NCBI GenBank assembly: GCA_036897095.1
Contig: JAYMSP010000180.1
Coordinates: 1-64,000 of the forward strand
DNA from: Plantago elongata
Lineage: Eukaryota > Streptophyta > Magnoliopsida > Lamiales > Plantaginaceae
DNA: 64,000 bases
Reading direction: 5' to 3'
Both the position numbers and the translations under genes were made by a program. Of the stretch, positions 52,485 through 64,000 are shown piece by piece (positions within the stretch are counted from its first letter, which is position 1; every line of letters starts with the position of its first letter). A model generated the notes under the pieces. It had not been told where the DNA came from and did not search any database. It saw nothing but the letters and a program-made list of their open reading frames with translations.

Positions 52485-54370
52485 ATGACCAACCAAAAGA
52501 TGGTTATCTCTGATGCAAAATCTGCCTTCAGGATGGCAATATCACTTGCCTTGTCTGATCCCACTCTCTTCTCCCAGAAGAAGCCTCTCCTCCCTTGCTT
52601 CACTAAGAAAAAGCTCCTCAAGAAGCTCGAAACCAACGCTGCCAGGGTTAATCCCTTGGTCGATTCTATGCGAGCCTCTTCGCCTACTCGCAGGCCGTCT
52701 GATGCCAACGATGATCACCGCTCCTGGATTGTTCGACACCCTTCCGCCTTGAACATGTTCGAGAGCATAATGGCTGCTTCGAACGGGAAGCAGATAGTCG
52801 TGTTTCTCGACTACGATGGCACTCTGTCCCCCATTGTGGAGGATCCTGACCGCGCTTTCATGACAAAAGAGGTTCGCAAAAGACAGTTTAATATCTGATA
52901 CGTAGACAATTACTGTTTCAATATGTTAGTTACTTAGTTAACAGTTGTATTTTCAAATTTCCACAGATGAGGGAAACTGTCAGGGACGTGGCTAAGTACT
53001 TCCCGACCGCCATTGTGAGCGGAAGGTGCCGAGCTAAGGTACAATTAGTTGCTAGTGTTAATGACTCAGTGTCACGCTGTTTTATCACATAAAATTATTT
53101 CCTAAGATTTTCAGTATAACTGATTATAAAATACATTACAGGTGTATAATTTCGTGAGATTGTCAGAGCTCTACTATGCTGGAAGTCATGGAATGGACAT
53201 CAAAGGACCAGCAAATGGGCATAAACATATTAAGGTGAGCAATGTTCTTTAAAAAAAGCAAAATATGGACTAGTGTATATACTATAGTTCTTGTAGTAAT
53301 TTTTTTCCTGGAACTTTATTACTGATCATGTGTGATGTTTGTGTGACTATGCAGGGAAATGGAAGTGTCCTATGCCAGCCTGCAAAAGAGTTTCTACCAG
53401 TAATTGATGAGGTTAGTTTCTTGTAAAACTTACTCTATACATGTACCAGAATATCTCCACCATTCATTTCGTGGGGACCGCGGTTCGTACAGAATCGAGA
53501 TCTCTTGTTATGAAAGTCCAGGAGCCCTGATTCAACTACTCCTGTGCAAAAGGATTAATGATTTTTCCTTCTTTTGTTAATAAAGGTGTACAAGACATTG
53601 GTGGAAAAGATCAAGTCCATTCCTAGAGCTAAAGTAGAGAACAACAAGTTCTGCTTATCTGTACACTTTCGTTGCGTAGAAGAGAAGGTACCGTAATCTT
53701 CTAGATTTCTCTAGTGTTTGGTACTACTATATGATAACAGGTTGCTGATGAGAATCTGAATACAAACTAACTTTTGAAGAAATTCTTTTCCAGGATTGGG
53801 GTGAATTGGCTGATCTGGTCAAGTCAGTGATCAAGAACTATAAAGGCCTTAGAATGAGTCAAGGAAGGAAAGTTCTCGAAATCCGTCCTACCATCAAATG
53901 GGACAAGGGAAATGCACTCGAGTTCTTGTTGGAATCGTTAGGCTACTCAGAGTCAGACGACGTTTTTCCTGTTTATATAGGTGATGATCGCACAGACGAG
54001 GATGCATTTGAGGTATATTTTCGAGTTCACTCATTCATATCTTTTCCCTCCTAATTAATTTTTTCGAAAAATATTTAGTTTGATCTATATACTAAGGCTT
54101 GTATGTTCATTTTATCAGGTCTTGCGCAACCGAGGCCAAGGTCTGGGAATCCTCGTATCGAAAGCCCCCAAGGAAACAAGCGCCTCGTACTCCCTGCAAG
54201 AGCCATCGGAGGCAAGTCATAGTCGGAATCTCTTTCAATAATGTGTTTTGATGAATCTGTGAATATAAATTGAGAGTTGAGGCTGACATTTTATGATTTG
54301 ATCATGACAGGTTATGCAATTTCTAAAGAGTCTAGTGGAGTGGAAGAAGATGTCCCTACAAAGGCACTAA
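52485..54370 (+). CDS. TPP: Trehalose-6-phosphate phosphatase, 8 coding exons
   Basis: Removes phosphate from trehalose-6-phosphate, the sugar-status signal, to give trehalose. Exons: 52485-52871, 52967-53038, 53142-53234, 53355-53411, 53586-53687, 53794-54012, 54119-54211 and 54311-54370. They give 1,083 nt and 360 aa, normal for plant TPPs. The HAD-family motifs are complete: nucleophile motif [19 protein letters not shown] (first Asp is the nucleophile), [59 protein letters not shown] and [12 protein letters not shown]. The last exon ends [17 protein letters not shown]. The variable N-terminus ([12 protein letters not shown]) shows no clear transit peptide. The start at 52485 is the first ATG in frame after the leader intron acceptor. 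The last intron has a GC donor (GAG|GCAAGT). Plant genomes carry many TPP paralogs; which one this is cannot be told here. Confidence 0.96.
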
Positions 54371-55895
54371 CTATTGAGCTAGATTGAGAAACCTTCCATT
54401 AACATAGAGGAATAATCATGAACCCTGTCCAAAATGTTTTAACAGGACAAGGGATGTGATTATGCTATTTGTATTTTCTTTCTTTTCTTTCTTTATTTCT
54501 ATGTAAATTAAATTCCTCTCGAAGAGGGGATTTTTGTATGTCGATTCCTAGTATATTTGAAGAATATCATGTTTTCATAGTATGCACTCGTGTTACGCCT
54601 TAGTAAGTAAGGTCTGGTCTTTACAGATAAAAATATAATAAGTTATTAATGAACTATAATTTTGATCACCATATACGTCGTATTACATGCTGTTTACTTA
54701 GTTGGGTTGCGACCGTGTAGTCTGTTAATTAGTGTAAATTGATTGTGACTAACTTATATATAGTTGTGTACCACTTCATTAATTTGTCGTATAGATTGAT
54801 CGCTATGGTCAGGTATATATGGTACATGCAAACATATGAATCGTAAATATAGTATTTTAACTACGTACTGTATGTATGTATGATGGCAATCACACATCAT
54901 ATCGCAGCTCCGCTCCTGGTGGATTATCCTAAGTGAATGCTAAGATTTAGGGTGTGTTTTATTCAACTAAAAATCACTTCAGTTCAATCTAATTCAGTTT
55001 AGTTTAGTTCGACTTAGTTATAATTTATACTTTACTTCAATTCAGTTTAGTCCAATTCAGTTCAATAAATCTCAGTCGGAGAAAATACAATAAGATATCC
55101 ATCAACCCAATTACCTAAAAGTTGTTAACAATAATACACTAATCTGGGTAATAGAGTCAGAGATTTCATAATTGTACTCCAACCCAACAATTAGAGGAGA
55201 ATCTTCTTCCCATCATTACTTTAATTACTTTCAAGATTCTTAACCCATATCTTAATACTGCCAAAAAACATAATGACTCATCTAACTAGTAATTACATGG
55301 GTAGAAAGCGACTTATATGCAATTATATTTTCACTGTATCCATCTTTTTGTTAGCTAGGGATGCGATAATGAAAGCTTTCGATTGTTGCGTAAAGTTGAG
55401 TGGCGCAAATAATTTGAGTTATGAATTGTATATCATTTCAACAAAATAATATCTTATAATGTGAAACCAAACAGTGAATTGAATCACGCAAATAACTTCA
55501 GTTATATCATTTCAATAAAATTATATCTAATGTGAAATCAAACAATGAGTCAGAAACAATATTATTTTAAATGTGCATGTTAATTTCCTACAAACGTGCG
55601 GCAATTTTGAATAATTCCACACCCTCATATTATTCTAACGATCCGGTCTGAAATATTTAAGATATGACCCTTTAAATTGATGAAATAATCAGTTAATCTG
55701 TTAATGTACCATATATACTGTCGTTGGTACATTACACGTTAAAAGGGATGCTAATTCTATAAGAAAATATCATGAATATACTTTTTAATCATTCAAAATA
55801 TCACTAGCTAGTAATGTGTATCTACCTATATAACTTCCCACATCTGGCCTTGTTGGTTAAGAGGTAGTGTTACATAAATATACAATGGAACTATA
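54371..55895. other. Intergenic: TPP 3' flank and repeats
   Basis: Contains the TPP 3'UTR side (a CT-rich stretch near 54476-54490) and a foldback element at 54950-55085. AT-rich sequence then runs up to the tail of the LINE. No gene is supported. Confidence 0.5.
54950..55085 (+). mobile_element. AACTGAA/TTCAGTT foldback element
   Basis: Begins GGGTGTGTTTTATTCAACTA with AAAATCACTTCAGTTCAATC, and shares GACTTAGTTATAATTTATAC with the 35960 copy in the same orientation. No coding capacity. Confidence 0.7.
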
Positions 55896-58800
55896 CTTTT
55901 TTCTTTTTTTTCTTTTTAACGAAATAACATGTCTTATTGATATCAAAAAACAACGTGCGAATATTTAGGAGCTGGCTAAGACGTCGAAGCCCAAAGCATG
56001 AAATAACTAGAACAAACTAAATCAGAAACAAAATTTCTAAACTACTCAACAAGAACTTGGATCAAAGTTGTTGCCTTTCGGCTGCGACATCTGAGTGTAG
56101 TGATCTGTATCAACGAGCTAATGGTCTCTTGCATATTAAGGTTGCGCTACTGGAAAATTTTCTCATTGCGAGCCTTCCACACATGGTAGAAAACCTCCGC
56201 CAGTAGAGCTCGGAAAACCAAGGCCTTCCCACCTTTACCCCGAGCTAATCTTCGCATCCAGTCAATCATCTGGCTCTAACTCGTGATGTATGGGTGGTGG
56301 ACCTGCAACCATGTTAAACCGCCACAGAGAATTGCAGACGTAGTAGGGCAATGGAAAAATAGATGGCCAATGGACTCGACACCACTGCAAAAGCTGCATT
56401 TGCCATCCGTGGGTATGCCAAAATAAGCTAACCGATCTTTTGTCGCCAATCGACGATGCAAGGCCAACCACATGATAAAAACAGCCTTCGGTCGAGCTTG
56501 CGAATGAAAAGATTACATCAAACCACTTTGGCCGGCCTTCCACGTAGAAGCACATATATGGCTCGAATGGAGAATCGAGTTGTAGCAAGTTGTTACTGTC
56601 AATACTGGGTCCAGCCAATCGTGACCCCAACCCGGAGGAGTGCCTTCATAGTCGATGAGCTACACATCGACACTGACCATTCATCTATATCTTGATTCTT
56701 TATATAATAGCAATGCACCCATTTGATCCATAACGAATCCGCTTTCGTTTGGATCTTCCAAAGAAGTTTGGAGATGAGGGTCGTATTCCAGATATGCAGA
56801 TTGATAATATTCATCACCCCACAACATCTCGCGGTACAGACCTGCTGCCACGATACTAGGGCCTTATGGTAATTGCCATCCTGACCACTCCACAAAAAGC
56901 TACGACAAATACGTTGAATATGATCTAGAACCGCTTTCAGGAATGGGAATACATATAACCAGTAAGAGGTAATGGAGGTGATGACACTTTTAATGAGTTT
57001 CTCCCTATTAACACAGCTTAAGAGTTTAGTTGTCCAATGCTTTATTCTCCCCAGATTGCGATCAATTACAAGTTGGTATTGATGAATAGGGAGCTTCCGA
57101 TGTGACAAAGGAACACCCAAATACCAAACCAGAAGTACTCCAACCACAAATTCCGTCACCACCAGGATTCGATGATGTTTCGCGCGGGATAGCCCCACAA
57201 AAGACCTTGGTCTTGTTGCGATTCACCAGCAAGTCGCAGGTGTCCGAAAAGAGCTGGAGCTGTTGCATCATAAGCTGGACCGACCGCTCATCCCCTCACA
57301 TAAATAGCATAAGATAATCCGCAAAACAGAGATTGATTATGTGTAAATTTTCACACTTCAGGTGAAAGTTGAAATATGGGATAGTTCTCAGCTTTTGCAA
57401 GCTACGATGCAAGTATTCCATAACAAGCACAAAGAGGAAAGGGGATAGAGGATCACCTTGCCTTAACCCTTTCCGTGCTTTAAGGAGTTTTGACGGAGTA
57501 CCATTGATCATATACTTGTAGGACACCGTTGTGATGCAACTCATGATCCAGATCACGAACTGCGTTGGTATCCCCAATTCCTTCATAATCGTCTCCAAAG
57601 CACCCCAATCAACTATATCATATGCCTTATGTAAGTCCATCTATATCATGCATCTGGGTGAGATCCCTTTCCGGTTATATCCTTTAACGAGTTCCTGGGC
57701 TAGAAGTATGTTATCATGAATTACTTTCCCTGGTAGGAAGGCGAACTGGCTCTCATCAACAATGCTATTAATAAACTTCCCAAATCGAGCAGTAAGCACT
57801 TTGGAAATAATCTTGTAGACAGTCGTACAACACGCACGCGGACGCATCTCCCTTACACGTGTAGCTGTTGGGGATTTCGGAATTAAGGTTACTAGAGTAC
57901 ATTTTAGAGCAGGATATAGTGTTGTTGTCGTAAAAAAAAAATCCTCAATTGCCGCATAGACATCCGATCGTACATGTTGCCATGTCTGCTTAAAGAAATA
58001 AGCATTAAACCCATCAATCTATGGAGCTTTTAAATCCAATATATCCTTCAGTGCTTCATCGATTTCCAAATGTGTAACTGGCTGAACCAGAAACATCCGC
58101 TCCCCCTGGCTTAATCTGCGACCCACCCGAAGAATCTCGATATCCACACCCACTCGTCTTGATAGAACCGTACCCACCAGTTGTGTGTAGAATTCGACTA
58201 CCTCTTACTCTATCCATGTCCCTATGGAGAATACGGTCATCATCCGTCTCAAGTATGTGAATTCCAATCCTACGGTTCTTTTCCCTAACCTGAGCATGGA
58301 AGAAAGTTGAATTATCACCTCAGAGCTTAATCCAATCAACCTTTGACTTTTTTCGTAGCACTTGCTCCTCAATATTCAACCATTCTTCAAGTTCCAGGGA
58401 AGTCTCTCTGATATGTCTAATCAGCACGGAGAAGAAGCGATTATGTTGGAGACCAACCTGTAATTGTTTTAGGCGTGCACGAGCGAGTACTATATTCTGG
58501 CCAGCCTGCTGAACTTCTCTATTAATCCCTCGCATTATTGGTTGAAGACGTTTAAGCTTCAACCACAATCTTTCACGTGGCCTATGCATCGCCGGACCAC
58601 ATCAGGACCCAGAAACAGCTGAAGAGAAGCCGATGGAGTGGGCAGTAGCATTAATAAACTTGAAGCACCTCTTTCGGGGTTGGACTAGTAGGTAATTCCT
58701 AAATCTCAACGGGGAGTGATCAAAAATCCCCGAGGTGATAACTCCAAGCTCCACATATGGATTGGCCTGAAACCAATCGGAATTCCCAATAGCTTTGTCA

Positions 58801-60850
58801 ATACGGGAGTAGATGGTGGGTACTTCAAAAAAACGGATTTCATCCATCAACTCTACCATATCCTTGTACTCATGCTTCGTCACAGGGTTCCCTCCAATGC
58901 GATCGTCACTACTCAACACATTGTTGAAATCACCTATGCAGATCCACTGCTCATGTATATTGGTTGTCAGGGATCAAATATCATGCCAAAGGCGGGTCCT
59001 ATGATGCAACTGATTATGAGTATAAATAAAAGCAACAAGCCCTCTGTCTATGGCATGCGAGTCGAACCACCTACAGTGCAAAAGTTGATCTGTACATCTC
59101 AGAAATATAATCCGAACCTGGAATGGGTCCCAAGCAACCTAGATACGCCCAAGTACATGGGACGAGTATCCCAAAAGATCCAGCGAGATCCTAATCTTTT
59201 TCATATTTTTTGTTTGTTTTCCTCCTTCACTCTAGTTTCCAAAAGGCCGGCTATGCTAACATTCCAATCCAGGAGACGGGAGCCAATCTCATTGTATTTA
59301 GACACCTTGTTCAGCCCCCCTAACATTCCAAGCTAACATCAACCACGGTTTTGGCTCACGTCGGAACCTGATCCAGTTTCCAAGCTTGCAAATCCATTCC
59401 GCGTAACCAAATTATATTCTGAAATTTCTCGTGTACCCGGTTGCTCAAATTGTCGAATAGGTGATGCCCTTCGACTCCTGACAGTGGTCCAAGCTGTCTG
59501 CTCATTGCCGGAATCAGGGCCATCAGGATTCGCTTGTTGCACTACACGTGTCTCCTATCCAACTACAACCGGTGTCGGGTTAGGAATAACATGCAATTGT
59601 CTCCCTGTAGCTACCCAAACCTTGTCTACTCCAATACGCCCTCCTGCCTGTCTGTTCAAAGGATGTGTCGACATGTTACGGTTTTGCTGCTTCCCATATC
59701 CACAGGTATGGCCCACCTTCTGACACATCTGACAAAAGAGAGGTTTCCATTCATATTGCACTGCTTGTTTGATTAAGTTACCTTGACGATCCTTAATCAT
59801 AATTCATTGTCGTAATTCTTGAGTGATATCCACCTCTATGAGTATCCGTGCATAGGAGATTCTTAACTTTTTTGCAGTGCATTCATTTGTAAATTTTGGT
59901 TCCCCAGGCTCCTAGCACCCCATAAATACAACAGATGTTGTGGGAACTTCACCCATATTTGTGCAACTCAAAGCATATCTTCCTTAAGCTCAAAATTTCT
60001 GGTCCATGGTCGCAAGATCATAGGTCTACCATATATGTAGTAAGGTCCGCCTAAGTCCACAACATTCTTATCGTCCTCTGATTTAAATCGAATGATGAAG
60101 AATCCGTCCTCATTGTAGTATAGGTCAGGTAGATCAATAAAATTCCACACCTTGATCATAAAATTCTTCACATCATTCACAAGGAATTATCTACTACATA
60201 CATGATGAGCGCGTGTTTCCAAAAATCAAGTTCTTCTGCAATATCCTCATCCTCAATTTCAACTACAATTTCGCGCTCCACCACAGCCGGGGGTCGGTAG
60301 TCAATATTCATACCGTGATCGGGAGCACGATTCCCCTGAATCACATCAATCCAAGGGATAGGGGTGGGAATTGAAGAAGCAAGCAAAGGGTTTTTTCCAG
60401 TAAAATCATCTTGTACCAAATTGGTAATTCTCTCAGCCCCCTGTTCCAAATCAGTACTCAGGTCGAACTTCGGTGGGACGGACTCATCCCCAACCCCGTT
60501 CGTGGTTTCCAGGTTGCTCAAGGCATCACGATCGGAGATCGATGCAACCGTTGCCGGAACAGAAGATTTCGGGGTCGCAGCAGATTTCGGGAGAGCAAAT
60601 TTCGGGTAGATACCTTCAGTCACCGGGGTTGAATTTGCCGTGTCTTGGGATTCCAGTAAAGCTCGATTCAAATCGAGAGATTCGTCCTCCTCAGCTTATC
60701 GGGGAGAAGTAGAGGAGCCAACGGTAGGGGCCACAACTCTACATGGTCGCCCAACCGGTCGCCGTGGTGCCGATTCCACCGGCACTGTGCATCTCCGCGC
60801 CATTGCAACTAGGGTTTATAGTTCCTCTCGTTAGTTAGAGAGAGAAAGTC
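55896..60850 (-). mobile_element. L1-type LINE, nearly full length, inactive
   Basis: Minus strand, about 4.95 kb. The 3' end is an A-rich tail (poly(T)-rich on the plus strand at 55896-55917). ORF1 starts at the ATG at 60803 (MARRCTVPVESAPRRPVGRP) and has an in-frame stop at codon 36. It continues with a DUF4283-like region (NFIDLPDLYYNEDGFFIIRF, about 60180-59968) and a CCHC knuckle (CQMCQKVGHTC, about 59740). ORF2 starts at 59339 with MLAWNVRG, the endonuclease start. It carries an endonuclease (ending near DHSPLRFRNYLL), reverse transcriptase (RKGLRQGDPLSPFLFVLVME, about 57440) and a C-terminal zinc-binding domain (CSFCSGVESIGHLFFHC, about 56380). Several frame changes and stops in both ORFs show it is not active. 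ORF1 ends and ORF2 begins at an overlapping TGATG. Confidence 0.92.
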
Positions 60851-62600
60851 GTTCTCTTTTTTTTATGAAGGCATAGACCAAAATGGAGACTGCAACTAAT
60901 TAATTAGAAATTAATTATTTATTTATCATTTGCTTGAGAGATCGGTGATACATGGAGATCTTCAAAATAAAAGTAGAGATCATGTGATAATTTTCTTAAT
61001 TGTCTAACCAATAAGGAATTTTCAACCCTTTAATAATCCTTGAACATTAAACAAAAAAAACTACAAAACAATTACTCAAGTGGTCTTTACAAATATTTAA
61101 GATATTTAGAATCATAATTAGTTAACGAGGTTATTGCACACAAACACAAGAACAAGAATACTCTATTGGCCACTTGGATTTGTGAGAGCCCACTTGAAAA
61201 GATTGTCCATTTCTCCTTTTCCTTAATTGTATACGTGCTACATTTCGCAAATAACTTCACTTCGTTTCCTTGCGTACCAACTCGTTGCACCCTACGTAGA
61301 GTATCTATGCAACACCCCCACCCCCCTTCACCAGAGTCACGATCATTCACATTCACTTAAACTCACTCATGCAACGAGAAACTTCTCAAGGGGTTACGTT
61401 CTCTTACAAGTCAAATCTAACCTTCGACAAGGCTACCCATGAATTGATATCTGAGTGATATACTTATATATTGATCTATTGTACTAACACATGATCTTTC
61501 CATACACCTTGTGATTTCTCATTCACACTAGAAAACTTTATAATGAATCACCCATCTTAAGATGGCTACATAGCAAATACACACTCGTCCAAGCATCAAC
61601 AACGTTTTCATTGTGTCGCCCTCCTAAAATGTTAAAGCAAGTTTCCCGCACCTAACTTGAATCACGTGTTAGCCATTTAACGTTACTAATTTTCTATAGA
61701 GAAAACAAGTTCAATTCTGAATTTTTGATAAATGTATGTGTTGTATTACTATGGGTTGCAGTACTATTAATCTCGTTAAACTCATTGAAACTTTGGAACG
61801 TTATAAATTAAACGCGAACACTTAAATCCAAAAAAATTACTAGGATTAATATTTATTTTATTTCCATATATATCTGTTTTTATCTTCTAGCATACCAACA
61901 AACAAACCAGTTTAGGTGCTTGTATTAAACTAGCATACCAACAAACAAACCAGTAGTTTATAAGCCTCCATGCTTATAATATTAAAAACATAGACCGACG
62001 AAATGAAATAACCTTATTATTGACAAATGTTCACTGTCATCAATAAGACAATAAACGAAAAGGAAGAAAAACCAAACCAAATATATTCGGCCGTGTTTTG
62101 GGTTTATTTTGCACGAAATAATTAGATTAGGTGATGAAAACGAAAGGGCCACTTGGATAAAATAGAAGAGAAAAAGGAGTCTCCATTTGTTGAAGGTAGA
62201 GTTGGATTCCACTTTAAGTGCTTGATCTATGTGAAGAAAGACACACACCAACATGGTTCCATGTTATCAAAAGTTTAGACTTGGGAAACAGATGTTGATC
62301 GATCCAAAAAGCTACTATTCTTTTAGACGTGTAAAGACTTGCTTTTCAATAGTTCATTTGTATAATTGCTTTAGCTTACAGTTGCCAATTATTGGAGGCG
62401 GAATTGCTCAAAGACTTGCCCGCCCAAATTTTATATATAAAATTATGGAAAGCATGTATATATAATAACTAGGTTTCAAGTTGGGGGATACACACATATA
62501 TGTGGCATGCGTCATTGATGAGTTCATATGAACCACTCTAGGAATCAGTTTAATCCAGTTCAGATTCGTTTATTTCAGTTTAAATTTACTTTTTATTTCT
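60851..62600. other. Intergenic, no supported gene
   Basis: AT-rich, with only short unsupported frames. A small direct repeat of CTAGCATACCAACAAACAAA occurs at about 61888 and 61930, about 42 bp apart. Nothing else is recognisable. Confidence 0.5.
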
Positions 62601-62604
62601 TTTT

Positions 62605-62692
62605 TACTTAAAAAATAAAATAGATAATGTGACTCGAATCCCAAATCTATTGGAGAATAAATATTTTACCAACTAAGTTGCACTTCATTGTC
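62605..62692 (-). mobile_element. tRNA-derived SINE, short and worn
   Basis: Minus-strand GTGCAACTTAGTTGGTAAAA (A-box region) is followed by TTGGGATTCGAGTCAC (B-box) and an A/T-rich tail. Same layout as the SINE at 43373-43462. No clear target duplication. Confidence 0.55.
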
Positions 62693-62869
62693 AATCAGAT
62701 TTAAGTAGTTTTTTACACTACATTTCAAATAACTTTTGTCATGTTCAGGCGAAAAGAACACAACCTTACTCAACCCTACACTATGTTATAGTGACTCATG
62801 ATAATTTCAATATTGTATCTTAATTATACCACTTACATTTATGTTGTGAAAGTGAATATTATATGTTTC

Positions 62870-63799
62870 TGCAACAAATATCGATTATAATTAGAATGTT
62901 CTACTTAAATAATATAATAAGTCTCTTATGGTCCTGTTAAAGTGTCATTACACTTGTAAAAGTGTCGTTTTTATTTTACAATTTATTTAACACTTCTTCT
63001 CTATTCTACAACAATATAATAAGTCTATAATTATCATGTTAAAGTGTCATTTCACTCGTTAAAGTGTTGTTCACTATTGCAATTTGTTTAGTACTTCTTC
63101 ATTGTTCTCCAGCAACTGACTACTAAAAACGTTATTTCAAATTTTCTCCGCTCACAACCTCTTACCATACGCAGTACTCCTTTAGAGTTTTTACAGATGC
63201 AGTCCAAAATATTTTTTCTAAGGAGATTGACAATATTTAGAACATGGTGATCATATCAGTTAACGTTGTGGTTGATTGGGTTCTGACAACGAAACAACTA
63301 GATATGTTTAGATGATGTAAATGGTTTTTGGATAGTTTAAGATTTTGATTCTTGGGTGTGTATTGTACCCATTAACAAGACTTTAGGCATTCGATGCATA
63401 CGTATTTCATTTTTGCACATAAATAATTGTATTTCGTCGTTCTTTTTAAAATATTATTATACGATGGATAGTTATATATTCGCGATTTAACTATCTCACA
63501 TAATTCCTTAAACTACTAGTAACTAGACGATGGATACACCTCAGACCTTATAAGAAATACTCCGCTACTTTATATACAAATTACTCATTATAAGTTGTTC
63601 TAAGCCAACTTACCTAATAAAATTCCGCTACTTTATAAATTAACTTATGTACACAAATGTGTAGATTTTTTTTATATTTACCCATTCAAGACACTAATGT
63701 CTCATGAAACATAATATACGAGTTTTCATACCTGACCTAAATTAGATTAATTTTATAAAATTTATTGACACCGCTCTTAGCGCGGTGTATCATTTTTAG
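62870..63799 (+). mobile_element. Non-autonomous Helitron, copy B
   Basis: Matches copy A (41792-42790) in opposite orientation. The 3' end has the hairpin CACCGCTCTTAGCGCGGTG at 63769-63787, then TATCATTTT and a terminal TTAG followed by T, where copy A has CTAG. The 98-bp internal duplication is shared (CTTATGGTCCTGTTAAAGTG and AATTATCATGTTAAAGTG). No helicase gene. The 5' boundary is approximate. Confidence 0.7.
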
Positions 63800-64000
63800 T
63801 CTTATCTATAAGTTTTGACCATTTAAATAATATGAAACCATGGTATCATAATATCTGACTCACACCTCTTTAATTCGAATTTACACTACAAACCTTGTCC
63901 CTTATCAAACTTTCACTTGAATGGTGTCTAAAAAGGTTTAAATCGTTCATGAGTACACTAGTTATCTGATATAGTTGATAGTATATGATATCGAACAGAC

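Noticed and set aside
52322-52739. Minus-strand frames opposite the first TPP exon
   Set aside because: Shadows of the TPP coding sequence.
55845-55880. tRNA-like GGCCTTGTTGGTTAAGAGG
   Set aside because: Resembles an A-box, but no B-box or cloverleaf follows; at most a SINE head cut by the LINE.
61087-61356. 89-codon minus-strand frame and overlapping plus-strand frames
   Set aside because: No known motif; overlapping frames on both strands without splice or promoter signals.

Overview
This window is nuclear DNA from a eudicot plant. The evidence is AT-rich DNA, genes with many GT-AG introns, plant-type homomeric acetyl-CoA carboxylase, plant BAH/agenet and trehalose-6-phosphate phosphatase genes, and plant transposon families (Stowaway-like and other MITEs, CACTA, Helitron, L1-type LINE, tRNA-derived SINEs, a copia relic). 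The species cannot be named from sequence alone.

Layout. 1-930: relic of a Ty1/copia element. 2556-24545: a gene-rich block with three genes, all on the minus strand: a TMEM135/Tim17-22-23-like membrane protein (8 exons, 479 aa), a BAH plus agenet-type chromatin-reader gene (5 recognised exons, with a decayed 5' exon farther upstream), and a complete cytosolic homomeric acetyl-CoA carboxylase (about 31 exons, about 2,230-2,310 aa). 25150-29715 on the plus strand is a decayed multi-exon gene of the repetitive plant mobile-domain/Ulp1-associated type, with a SINE in one intron. 29700-52150 holds no supported host gene. It is a layered deposit of small transposons: Stowaway-like MITEs, a MITE family with GGGGCTGATTG termini, a foldback family built on AACTGAA/TTCAGTT, GACCCGAA-rich arrays, a CACTA end, SINEs, a Helitron, and a run of perfect short palindromes at 42861-43015. 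52182-54370 is an intact trehalose-6-phosphate phosphatase gene (8 coding exons, 360 aa) with a TATA box and a 5'UTR intron. 55896-60850 is a nearly full-length, broken L1-type LINE on the minus strand. 60850-64000 has no gene but holds a SINE and a second Helitron copy, inverted relative to the first.

The host genes are not a functional cluster. ACC makes malonyl-CoA for fatty-acid elongation and flavonoids, TPP controls the sugar signal trehalose-6-phosphate, the TMEM135-like protein is an organelle membrane protein, and the BAH/agenet protein probably reads chromatin. All four models were built by joining exons by hand at splice signals, and reading phase is consistent across every junction. 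Three of about 49 introns use GC instead of GT donors, one each in the TMEM135-like, ACC and TPP genes.

No clearly new multi-gene system is visible. The most unusual structures are the tandem palindrome cluster, the inverted Helitron pair, a tandem array that copies the exon-1 splice donor of the TMEM135-like gene four times, the altered C-terminal exon of ACC, and the decayed 5' exon of the BAH/agenet gene.
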